In this document: in pieces, positions 1-5,288 of the stretch
How the letters are laid out: every line of letters begins with the position of its first letter
Position numbering within the stretch: the first letter of the stretch is position 1
From: Humisphaera sp.
Lineage (GTDB): Bacteria; Planctomycetota; Phycisphaerae; Tepidisphaerales; Tepidisphaeraceae
DNA length: 11,043 nt
NCBI GenBank assembly: GCA_025351525.1
Contig: JANXVV010000330.1
Coordinates: 1-11,043 of the forward strand
Direction: 5' to 3'
The notes under the pieces: generated by a model
Told to the model about the DNA's origin: nothing
The model's database searches: none
What the model saw: the letters and a program-made list of their open reading frames with translations, nothing else
Program-made: the position numbers and the translations under genes

Positions 1-6
1 CAAAAA

Positions 7-27
7 GCATGGGCGAGACGCCCATGC
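7..27. repeat. Perfect 9-bp hairpin repeat, copy A
   Basis: GCATGGGCG (7-15) and CGCCCATGC (19-27) form a perfect inverted repeat around an AGA loop. The same unit, including the flanking AAA before it and CCAC after it, recurs at 172-192. It is therefore a dispersed repeat and not a chance hairpin. It has no T-run on either side, so it does not look like an intrinsic terminator. Confidence 0.75.
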
Positions 28-171
28 CACCAGTTTTTCAAAAGACCCTGTTGATAGATATCGGGAATGTCGGTGAGCGGTGTCGCCAATTTCTGCAAAT
101 TTAGGATAAGCCGTTCGACTCGACCGGATGGAATTATGGGCGCCTCGTACGTGCATCCGTTCGCAGAAAAA

Positions 172-192
172 GCATGGGCGGGACGCACATGC
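172..192. repeat. Hairpin repeat, copy B (one arm mutated)
   Basis: GCATGGGCG (172-180) is followed by a GGA loop and CGCACATGC (184-192), which differs from the copy at 7-27 by one base in the right arm. It lies about 10 bases beyond the stop codon of the minus-strand transhydrogenase. It could act as a 3' processing or stabilising hairpin for that message, but no U-tract is present. Confidence 0.65.
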
Positions 193-202
193 CACTTGAA
201 AA

Positions 203-1636
203 TCACGCCGCTTTCGCAATCCTCTCCACCGCCTCCGCCTCCACCCTCGGTGCCCGCAGACGGTTCACGCCATTCAACGCCGCCACCTTGTAGCACTCGG
301 CCAGGGTGGGATAGTTGAAAACCGATTCCACGAAATAGTCGATCGGCATCCCGGCGGCCATCACGGCTTGGCCGATGTGGATCAATTCCGTCGCGCCGGT
401 GCCGATGGCATGAACGCCCAGCAACCGACGGCTTTCAGGGTGGAACAGAAGTTTCAGGCAACCGAAAAGATCGCCGATGAGCTGACCCCGCGCGGTTTCG
501 CGGAAGCGGGCGAGGCCGATTTCATAGGGCAAGCCGGCGGCCGTAAGGGCCTGTTCGGTTTGTCCGACCATGCTGATTTCAGGGATCGTATAGATGCCGA
601 GCGGATAGAGCGGGCTGACGGGTTCGGCGATGCGATGGAACATGTGACAGGCGGCCAGGCGACCTTGCTCCATGCTGGTGGCGGCCAAGGCGGGGAAACC
701 GATCACGTCGCCGGCGGCGTAGATGTGCGGGACTTCGGTTTGATGGAAATCGTTGACCTTCAAACGTCCGCGCGAATCCGCGCTCAAACCGGCGGCGGGG
801 AGGTTCAGCTTGTCCGTCGCGCCCTGCCGACCGATCGTATAGAGCATCATCGCGGCGTTAATTTTCTTGTTGCTGGCAAGCGTCGCCTCTATCCCCGTAC
901 CGTCGACGGTGATCTCGGCGACTGATTCCCCCAGCCGCAGGCGGATGCCCATGTCGCGCATGCGGAATTGCAGCATTTCGGCGATTTCATCATCGACGAA
1001 TTCCAGCAGATTGGGCCGCGATTCCACGAGCGTGATGGTCACGCCAACCGCCGCCAACATGCAGGCGTATTCCACGCCGATCACACCACCGCCGACGATC
1101 ACCAGACTGCGCGGCAGATCTTTCAGGCGGAGCAGTTCATTGCTGTCGATGATTCGGCCAGGGGCGAAGGGCACATTCGCGGGCCGGGCCGGTTCGGTGC
1201 CGACGGCCACCAGCACATTGTCGCCGCGCAGGTCGATTTGATCTTCATTGCGAATCACGCGAACGGTGTGCGGATCCAGAAAAGCCGCATCGCCCCAGAC
1301 GACTTTCACGCCGTTGCTTTTCATGTGGGCGCGGATGATATCGACTTCATTGCGGACGACGTGCTGCGTGCGATACAGCAGGTCCGCCATGGTGATGTCT
1401 TCCTTGACGGTGTAGGCGTCGCCGTACAATGCGCGTTCGCGGAGACCGGTCAAATGCAGCACCGCCTCGCGCATGGCTTTGGAGGGGATGGTGCCGGTGT
1501 GAATGCACCCGCCGCCGACGCCGCTGTTGCGTTCGACGAGCGCCACCCGACGGCCCAGTTTCGCGGCACAAAATGCCGCCTTTTGCCCCGCCGGTCCGGA
1601 GCCGATGATGACCAGATCGTAGTTTGTCGCGCTCAT
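203..1636 (-). CDS. sthA: Soluble pyridine nucleotide transhydrogenase (Si-specific), copy 1
   Basis: This 477-residue flavoprotein would transfer hydride between NADPH and NAD+ in the cytoplasm; E. coli SthA is of similar length. Seen in the sequence: an N-terminal FAD fold with GSGPAG at residues 12-17 and acidic E35; a redox segment GGGCIHTGTIPSK at 41-53; a second nucleotide fold with GGGVIG at 182-187 and acidic E205; an AAGDVIG FAD motif in the middle; and a C-terminal dimerisation domain. As in E. coli SthA, only the first cysteine of the disulfide pair is kept (C44; Thr at 49). The His of the lipoamide dehydrogenase His-Glu pair is replaced by Tyr (NYPT, 441-444), which argues against lipoamide dehydrogenase. 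A purine-rich ribosome site (complement of 1638-1645) sits just before the ATG. The gene diverges from the diguanylate cyclase and is paralogous to the gene at 5289. The Ala- and Glu-rich last ~15 residues extend beyond the usual family end. Confidence 0.9.
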   Translation of the reverse strand: MSATNYDLVIIGSGPAGQKAAFCAAKLGRRVALVERNSGVGGGCIHTGTIPSKAMREAVLHLTGLRERALYGDAYTVKEDITMADLLYRTQHVVRNEVDIIRAHMKSNGVKVVWGDAAFLDPHTVRVIRNEDQIDLRGDNVLVAVGTEPARPANVPFAPGRIIDSNELLRLKDLPRSLVIVGGGVIGVEYACMLAAVGVTITLVESRPNLLEFVDDEIAEMLQFRMRDMGIRLRLGESVAEITVDGTGIEATLASNKKINAAMMLYTIGRQGATDKLNLPAAGLSADSRGRLKVNDFHQTEVPHIYAAGDVIGFPALAATSMEQGRLAACHMFHRIAEPVSPLYPLGIYTIPEISMVGQTEQALTAAGLPYEIGLARFRETARGQLIGDLFGCLKLLFHPESRRLLGVHAIGTGATELIHIGQAVMAAGMPIDYFVESVFNYPTLAECYKVAALNGVNRLRAPRVEAEAVERIAKAA

Positions 1637-1756
1637 GCCCTCTTCTTTCGATGGATTCGACTCCGCTGCTCAACCGACTCAATCGACTCTACGGTTTGTA
1701 TCGGCTGAGACGGCAGCAAGCTTTGGGAGCTTTAACCATGTCGATGAAATGGAATG

Positions 1757-1800
1757 CTCAAGCCGAGGGCGTCGGCTACGCCTTCCGCCTCCGGCTTGAG
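1757..1800. repeat. Palindromic dispersed-type repeat (CTCAAGCCG arms)
   Basis: CTCAAGCCG (1757-1765) pairs perfectly with CGGCTTGAG (1792-1800). The 26-base interior is GC-rich and partly self-complementary. It occupies the divergent gap between the two genes, so any promoter there must lie around or inside it. Only one copy is present in the window; calling it dispersed is an inference from its style. Confidence 0.6.
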
Positions 1801-1804
1801 TAGT

Positions 1805-1823
1805 CCCGTCTGCTGAAGACGGG
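1805..1823. repeat. Perfect 7-bp hairpin upstream of the diguanylate cyclase
   Basis: CCCGTCT (1805-1811) and AGACGGG (1817-1823) flank a GCTGA loop. It begins 4 bases after the preceding palindrome, so the two may be parts of one composite element. It ends 26 bases before the ATG at 1850 and would fall in the 5' leader if transcription starts upstream of it. Confidence 0.55.
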
Positions 1824-1849
1824 CCGCCAATCTGCCGATCTATCTGCAA

Positions 1850-2848
1850 ATGACCCTTGATCGTCCGCAAGATTCCACTTCCGCCTCCGATAATACTCCC
1901 CGCCCCCTGCGAGGATTTTTCAGCTGCACCGTTCTGTCGAGCGCCTTCTGCATCCTGATCGCCAACTTCGCCATCGTGTTGCTCATCCGACTGTTGATGC
2001 TCCCGATAGCCATTCGCTTCAAATGGTGGATGCAACTGGTGATGGCCATCGGAATGCTCTTCATCAGCGTATTCATGTGCGTACACGTCTACCTGCACTG
2101 GTTCAAACCCAACGCGCGGGCACTGGCGTTGCTCAAACAGGTGCGGAACGGTGAGGCGGCGATCGAGCTGCTCGGCACGATTCAAGGCGGTATCACGCCG
2201 TTGATGACCGAGGTGCAGGAAGTGTTGCGCGATCTTCGCCGTCAGAAGGCTGAGATCGCGCGGATCGAAATGGAGACGCAGCAGCGCGTCGTCAATCGGA
2301 CGGATGCGCTGGAGCGTTCGCTGGGCGCGGTTCGGCAGCAGGCGTCGAGGGATGCGTTGACCGGATTGCTCAATCGCCGGGCACTGGAAATTGCGTTGCC
2401 GGAGACATTCAACCGTTGCCGTAGTGAGAATTCGCCGCTGTCGATCATGATGATCGATGTCGACGATTTCAAGCTGCTGAACGATACGCTCGGCCATGCC
2501 GCCGGGGATGAATTTTTGAAAGCGTTTGGGCAATTGGTGCGGTCCACGCTTCGCGAAACAGATCTCGCGTATCGTTATGGCGGCGACGAATTCGTCATCC
2601 TTCTGCCGAACAATCCCCCGTCTCACGCCGCCGCCGTGGGAGCAAGATTATCGTCGCTGGTGGAAGGGCTGACCGGCGCGATGCGCGTGGATCGCCCGCC
2701 GAGGCTATCGGTCGGTTTGCTTTCATCGGACGACCTACCGCCCGGTGCCTCCGCCAAAATGCTGCTGGATGAAGCGGACCGATTGCTCTATCGGGTCAAG
2801 CAATCCCGAAAAGCGAAACGCAAGGATTTAGTTCCCCATCTTATTTAG
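1850..2848 (+). CDS. Membrane-bound GGDEF diguanylate cyclase
   Basis: This 332-residue inner-membrane enzyme should make cyclic di-GMP from two GTP. Two hydrophobic helices (about 24-51 and 60-84) are joined by only a few polar residues, so there is almost no periplasmic sensor loop. A helical, charged linker (about 120-165) looks like a coiled coil that would pair two cyclase domains. The catalytic domain starts at DALTGLLNRRAL (168-179), has the metal-binding D203 region (MIDVDDFKLLND) and an intact GGDEF signature at 244-248. RETD at 235-238 lies exactly five residues before GGDEF, which is the position of the product-inhibition I-site, so feedback inhibition by c-di-GMP is likely. No EAL domain is present. 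No good ribosome site is visible before the ATG. An unknown membrane protein follows 34 bases downstream. Confidence 0.9.
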   Translation: MTLDRPQDSTSASDNTPRPLRGFFSCTVLSSAFCILIANFAIVLLIRLLMLPIAIRFKWWMQLVMAIGMLFISVFMCVHVYLHWFKPNARALALLKQVRNGEAAIELLGTIQGGITPLMTEVQEVLRDLRRQKAEIARIEMETQQRVVNRTDALERSLGAVRQQASRDALTGLLNRRALEIALPETFNRCRSENSPLSIMMIDVDDFKLLNDTLGHAAGDEFLKAFGQLVRSTLRETDLAYRYGGDEFVILLPNNPPSHAAAVGARLSSLVEGLTGAMRVDRPPRLSVGLLSSDDLPPGASAKMLLDEADRLLYRVKQSRKAKRKDLVPHLI

Positions 2849-2869
2849 CCGTCCCGCCCCGCGATCCAT

Positions 2870-2875
2870 TACAAT
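2870..2875 (+). promoter_or_regulatory. Putative -10 box giving a leaderless transcript
   Basis: TACAAT matches the sigma-70-type -10 consensus at five of six positions, and its last base is only 7 bases before the ATG at 2883. Transcription from it would begin at or next to the start codon, giving a leaderless mRNA. No Shine-Dalgarno sequence precedes that ATG, which fits. A -35 box is not convincing. Confidence 0.45.
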
Positions 2876-2882
2876 TCCCGTC

Positions 2883-3554
2883 ATGCTCCTGGCCGATCCA
2901 ATCCCCTTGCCGCGCTTCATCGCCTGGCCTGTTCCACTGGTCTTGCTGGCGGTGCTGATCTCGTCGAGCGTCGTGTTCCGCATGTTGGTCCGGCGATGGA
3001 CCACACGGCGGCACTGGCTCGAACTCTCCCGTTGGGCCACCGAAAACGACTTGACCCTCGACGGCGCAAACCGAGCCGTCGCCCCCGCGCCGCTGGCGAC
3101 CTGCACCGATCCCGCGCCAAGCGCCAGCCTCGCTCTGACTTCAAAAACGTTGGCAATCGCGGAGATCCACACGCAAAAATCGCAACGCACCGATTCCAGT
3201 CAGTTCACGCGATGGCATGTGATGGTTCGGAAGATGGACTCGCGCTGGCCGCCCACCGGGTTGAGGCCGCAGGCCAACGCCTCCAGCCTGCTCGACCTGT
3301 TCCCGCTGACCAGTTTCCCTTCGATGTCGCCCCCCGAGCGGTTCGTCGTCTTCGGATCCGATTCCAGTTCCGCCCGGCGAATGGCGCGATCTTCGTTGCC
3401 GGCGCTGCTGCCCCCCGATATCGGCCTGCTCCTGCACGGCTCGACGCTTATTCTCGACTTCACTGCCCGGCCCTTCGACGCCATCGAACTCTCCCGCCTC
3501 TGTTCGCTCATCGAGCAACTGCTTGCACATCTTCCATCGGTCCGATCCGAGTAA
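2883..3554 (+). CDS. Hypothetical single-pass membrane protein
   Basis: I do not recognise this 223-residue protein. Residues about 13-35 form one hydrophobic helix near the N terminus, followed at once by a basic stretch (RRWTTRRHW, 38-45), which predicts a cytoplasmic soluble part by the positive-inside rule. A short aromatic segment (HWLELSRWATENDL, about 44-57) is the start of the soluble region. The rest is rich in Ser, Pro, Ala and Leu with no catalytic motif I can name. The reading frame is open for its full length, begins at an ATG with a TACAAT box just upstream, and lies 34 bases after the diguanylate cyclase. A competing frame covers 2996-3571, but its Arg/His/Ala-rich composition is typical of a shadow frame. 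A role linked to the neighbouring cyclase is possible but not shown. Confidence 0.6.
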   Translation: MLLADPIPLPRFIAWPVPLVLLAVLISSSVVFRMLVRRWTTRRHWLELSRWATENDLTLDGANRAVAPAPLATCTDPAPSASLALTSKTLAIAEIHTQKSQRTDSSQFTRWHVMVRKMDSRWPPTGLRPQANASSLLDLFPLTSFPSMSPPERFVVFGSDSSSARRMARSSLPALLPPDIGLLLHGSTLILDFTARPFDAIELSRLCSLIEQLLAHLPSVRSE

Positions 3555-3770
3555 TATGCGGTCGGTTCTGATCTCCCTCCTCCCGATGATTCACTACAAA
3601 CGCACGAAAACACGCTAGCTGGAGGACGACCGCCCTCCAAAATCCAATTTCAACGCAAGCTCCATCTCCCTCCCATTCATTTTTATTTTGCGTGTGCAAC
3701 CGTTTTCCGGGTCGTATGGCTGCATTCAACCACTTCTCTCAAAATTTTGCTTGCTTTTATCGCTTCCGCA

Positions 3771-3783
3771 AAAAGCTGCTTTT
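3771..3783. promoter_or_regulatory. Small palindrome AAAAGC-T-GCTTTT, possible operator or hairpin
   Basis: A perfect 6+1+6 palindrome lies 71 bases before the ATG of the secreted protein. It could be a protein-binding site or a small hairpin in the leader. Its A-stem-T layout also resembles a weak terminator, though the 6-bp stem is mostly A-T. Nothing else in the window matches it, so function is open. Confidence 0.25.
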
Positions 3784-3843
3784 AGGTTATTAGTCCCGTG
3801 GAGTGAATCAACGCATTGGTGAGTGCGTCACTTTTTAAACTGG

Positions 3844-3850
3844 AAGGAAG
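3844..3850 (+). promoter_or_regulatory. Ribosome binding site deciding the start at 3855
   Basis: AAGGAAG lies 4 bases before the ATG at 3855. The longer frame begins at a TTG at 3816 with no such site, and it would place 13 polar residues ahead of the signal peptide. This supports the ATG. Confidence 0.7.
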
Positions 3851-3854
3851 TACC

Positions 3855-4961
3855 ATGGCCTCGAGCAAATTTCTCGCAATCGGTTTATTTTCAGCGTCAA
3901 TTGTCGGACTTTTCACACTCCGCGCCCAAGCCGTCGTGATCCAGTTTGTGCCGGTGGGCGACGTGGGGAATGTCGGCGACACCCAGAAGATGAAACAGGA
4001 CCAGACCAGCGGCTACGGCGCGGTTCCGTATGCGTATCAGATCGGGAAGTACGATGTGACCAACGCGCAGTATACCGAGTTTTTAAATGCGAAGGATCCG
4101 ACCGGGACGAGCCCGTTGGGCCTGTACAACAGCGCTCAGGGAACGGATGGCAACTCGGCGGGGATTTCCTATAACGCCGGTGGCCCCGCCGGAAGCAAGT
4201 ATGCGGTGATCGCCGGCCAGGGAAATAAACCGGCCGTCAATGTCGATTGGTTCAGTTCGATTCGATTCATCAACTGGTTGGGCAACGGGCAGGGGAATGG
4301 TGCCACCGAGAGCGGGTCGTACACGCTACTGGGCGGTTCGCCGACGCCCGCCAATTCCAGTTCGGTGACCCGGAACGCGGGGGCCACGATTTTCATGCCG
4401 AACGAGAACGAATGGTATAAGGCGGCTTACTACAAAGCCGGTGGGACGAACGCGGGGTATTGGGCATACGCCACGCGAACCAACACCACGCCCGTCTCCG
4501 CGCCTCCGGGGTCGACGGCCCCCAATACCGCGAACTATAACGATCCCGTCACCGGGTATTCGGTGACCGGCTCAACCGGCAACAGCGCAAATCAGAATTA
4601 CCTCACCGATGTCGGCGCCTATGGCAACTCGGCGAGTGCCTACAACACGTTCGACCAGACGGGCAATGTGTTTCAATGGAATGAGACGACGGTGACCGGC
4701 ACCGTCAAAGGCATTCGCGGCGGATCGTGGAACCTGGACTCGGGTGCGCTGCCCTCGCTCAATCGCGACCTGCTGTATGAGCCGACCTACGCGAACTTTT
4801 TCGTTGGATTCCGGGTGGCGGGAATCCCGGAACCGGTCGGCGCGACGGCATGGCTGATGGGGGGAATCCTGTTGACTTGCCGCGCACGAACGCGACGTCG
4901 GGAAAAAAATACTTGGCCGCAAAGCCGCAATGAGCGCAAAGGAAAACGCAAAGAAGAATAA
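3855..4961 (+). CDS. PEP-CTERM sorting-domain protein with a SUMF1/FGE-like domain
   Basis: This 368-residue secreted protein starts with a Sec signal peptide (about 1-26, AQA before the likely cut). Residues 30-322 resemble the sulfatase-modifying-factor/FGE fold: YQIGKYDVTNAQYTEFLN (61-78), PAVNVDWFSSIRFINWL (126-142), MPNENEWYKAAYY (181-193), FDQTGNVFQWNE (266-277), IRGGSW (287-292) and VGFRVA (317-322). The only cysteine is C342, outside the domain, so the catalytic cysteines of formylglycine-generating enzyme are missing; a binding or structural role is more likely than catalysis. At the C terminus IPEP (324-327), a hydrophobic helix (about 329-341) and a basic RARTRRR (343-349) form a PEP-CTERM signal, recognised by exosortase (family knowledge). 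Residues 350-368 are an odd, highly charged tail encoded by a dispersed-type repeat. No exosortase is in the window. Confidence 0.88.
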   Translation: MASSKFLAIGLFSASIVGLFTLRAQAVVIQFVPVGDVGNVGDTQKMKQDQTSGYGAVPYAYQIGKYDVTNAQYTEFLNAKDPTGTSPLGLYNSAQGTDGNSAGISYNAGGPAGSKYAVIAGQGNKPAVNVDWFSSIRFINWLGNGQGNGATESGSYTLLGGSPTPANSSSVTRNAGATIFMPNENEWYKAAYYKAGGTNAGYWAYATRTNTTPVSAPPGSTAPNTANYNDPVTGYSVTGSTGNSANQNYLTDVGAYGNSASAYNTFDQTGNVFQWNETTVTGTVKGIRGGSWNLDSGALPSLNRDLLYEPTYANFFVGFRVAGIPEPVGATAWLMGGILLTCRARTRRREKNTWPQSRNERKGKRKEE

Positions 4962-4989
4962 AGAGATCGAACCACAGAGGGCACTGAGA
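4917..4989. repeat. CGCAAAG-unit and ACCACAGAGG repeat over the gene end
   Basis: CGCAAAG occurs at 4918-4924, 4935-4941 and 4947-4953, with a partial CCGCAA at 4925-4930. It is followed by ACCACAGAGGGCACTGAGA (4971-4989). Purine-rich strings of this kind recur between genes in many bacterial genomes (general knowledge). The first part encodes the unusual charged tail of the PEP-CTERM protein, and its stop codon at 4959-4961 lies inside the repeat region. Confidence 0.6.
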
Positions 4990-5075
4990 CGCGCCTTGAT
5001 CGCCTGCACGGTTTGAATGTCGAATGAGTCTCTGCACTACAGTCGATCAAAGTCTTCTCGCGGAAAGAAAATAGC

Positions 5076-5143
5076 AACCGCGAAAGCGCGAAGTGGAACG
5101 CGAAGAAATCGAAATGAATTTCTTCGCGTTCGCTTTCGCGGTT
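5076..5143. repeat. Large bulged palindrome, two 13-bp perfect stems
   Basis: The outer arms AACCGCGAAAGCG (5076-5088) and CGCTTTCGCGGTT (5131-5143) match perfectly, as do the inner arms AACGCGAAGAAAT (5097-5109) and ATTTCTTCGCGTT (5118-5130). The left side carries an 8-base bulge (5089-5096) while the right side is continuous, and the loop is 8 bases. In total 26 base pairs could form. It is followed after some C residues by a T-rich stretch (TTTTGGTTTT, 5151-5160), so it could stop transcription from the upstream gene, although it also looks like a repeat element with CGCGAAG units. Confidence 0.75.
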
Positions 5144-5182
5144 CCCCCTGTTTTGGTTTTGGCGTAGCTGCGATGGGCTCTC

Positions 5183-5195
5183 TGTGTTTAACACA
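5183..5195. promoter_or_regulatory. Palindrome TGTGTTTAACACA, possible operator
   Basis: A perfect 6+1+6 inverted repeat lies 93 bases before the transhydrogenase ATG. It has the size of a helix-turn-helix regulator site and contains the TGTG/CACA half-sites seen in several regulator families. It does not fit the spacing of the Rex consensus. No regulator gene is nearby. Confidence 0.25.
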
Positions 5196-5273
5196 ACTGG
5201 CTTTGGCGGGGGGTCTCCGTTACCATTCCAGCCACCAACCCACCGCTGTACCGCGAATGATTCCAAAATCGTC

Positions 5274-5281
5274 GGAAAGAG
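5274..5281 (+). promoter_or_regulatory. Ribosome binding site deciding the start at 5289
   Basis: GGAAAGAG lies 7 bases before the ATG at 5289. Starting there puts the FAD-binding motif at residue 10, as in homologues. The alternative ATG at 5184 would add 35 low-complexity residues and has no comparable site. Confidence 0.7.
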
Positions 5282-5288
5282 AATTTTC

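Larger units (their letters stand above)
3555..3854. other. 300-base intergenic region before the PEP-CTERM gene
   Basis: No gene is supported here. It is locally more AT-rich than its surroundings. It holds a small inverted repeat, TGGAGG (3620-3625) with CCTCCA (3634-3639), and a perfect palindrome AAAAGC-T-GCTTTT (3771-3783). No convincing promoter pair or sigma-54 site was found. A purine-rich ribosome site lies at its right end. Confidence 0.5.
4962..5288. other. 327-base repeat-rich intergenic region before sthA copy 2
   Basis: No gene is supported. The left part continues the CGCAAAG/ACCACAGAGG repeat, the middle holds the large palindrome 5076-5143, and the right part has a small palindrome TGTGTTTAACACA (5183-5195) and the ribosome site of the next gene. 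A promoter for that gene should lie between about 5144 and 5260, but I could not identify convincing boxes. The frame that opens at 5184 is only an N-terminal extension of the next gene. Confidence 0.5.

Noticed and set aside
968..1708. 246-codon plus-strand frame opposite sthA copy 1
   Set aside because: Its low-quality composition mirrors the real transhydrogenase on the other strand; no motif or ribosome site.
1679..2626. Long 315-codon open frame on the minus strand opposite the diguanylate cyclase
   Set aside because: Its protein is Gln/Arg/His-rich with no domain, and it is antisense to a clearly recognisable GGDEF enzyme with intact motifs.
2996..3571. 191-codon alternative frame overlapping the small membrane protein
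   Set aside because: It is Arg/His/Ala-rich without any hydrophobic or domain pattern. The frame at 2883 has a clear membrane helix and an upstream TACAAT box.
5183..5195. Rex (NADH-sensing) operator upstream of a transhydrogenase
   Set aside because: The idea is attractive, but TGTGTT-T-AACACA lacks the TTGTGAA-N4-TTCACAA layout. It is kept only as an unassigned palindrome.
5184..5288. Earlier ATG for sthA copy 2 (35 extra residues)
   Set aside because: The extension has no similarity to the family and no ribosome site, whereas 5289 has GGAAAGAG at 7 bases.
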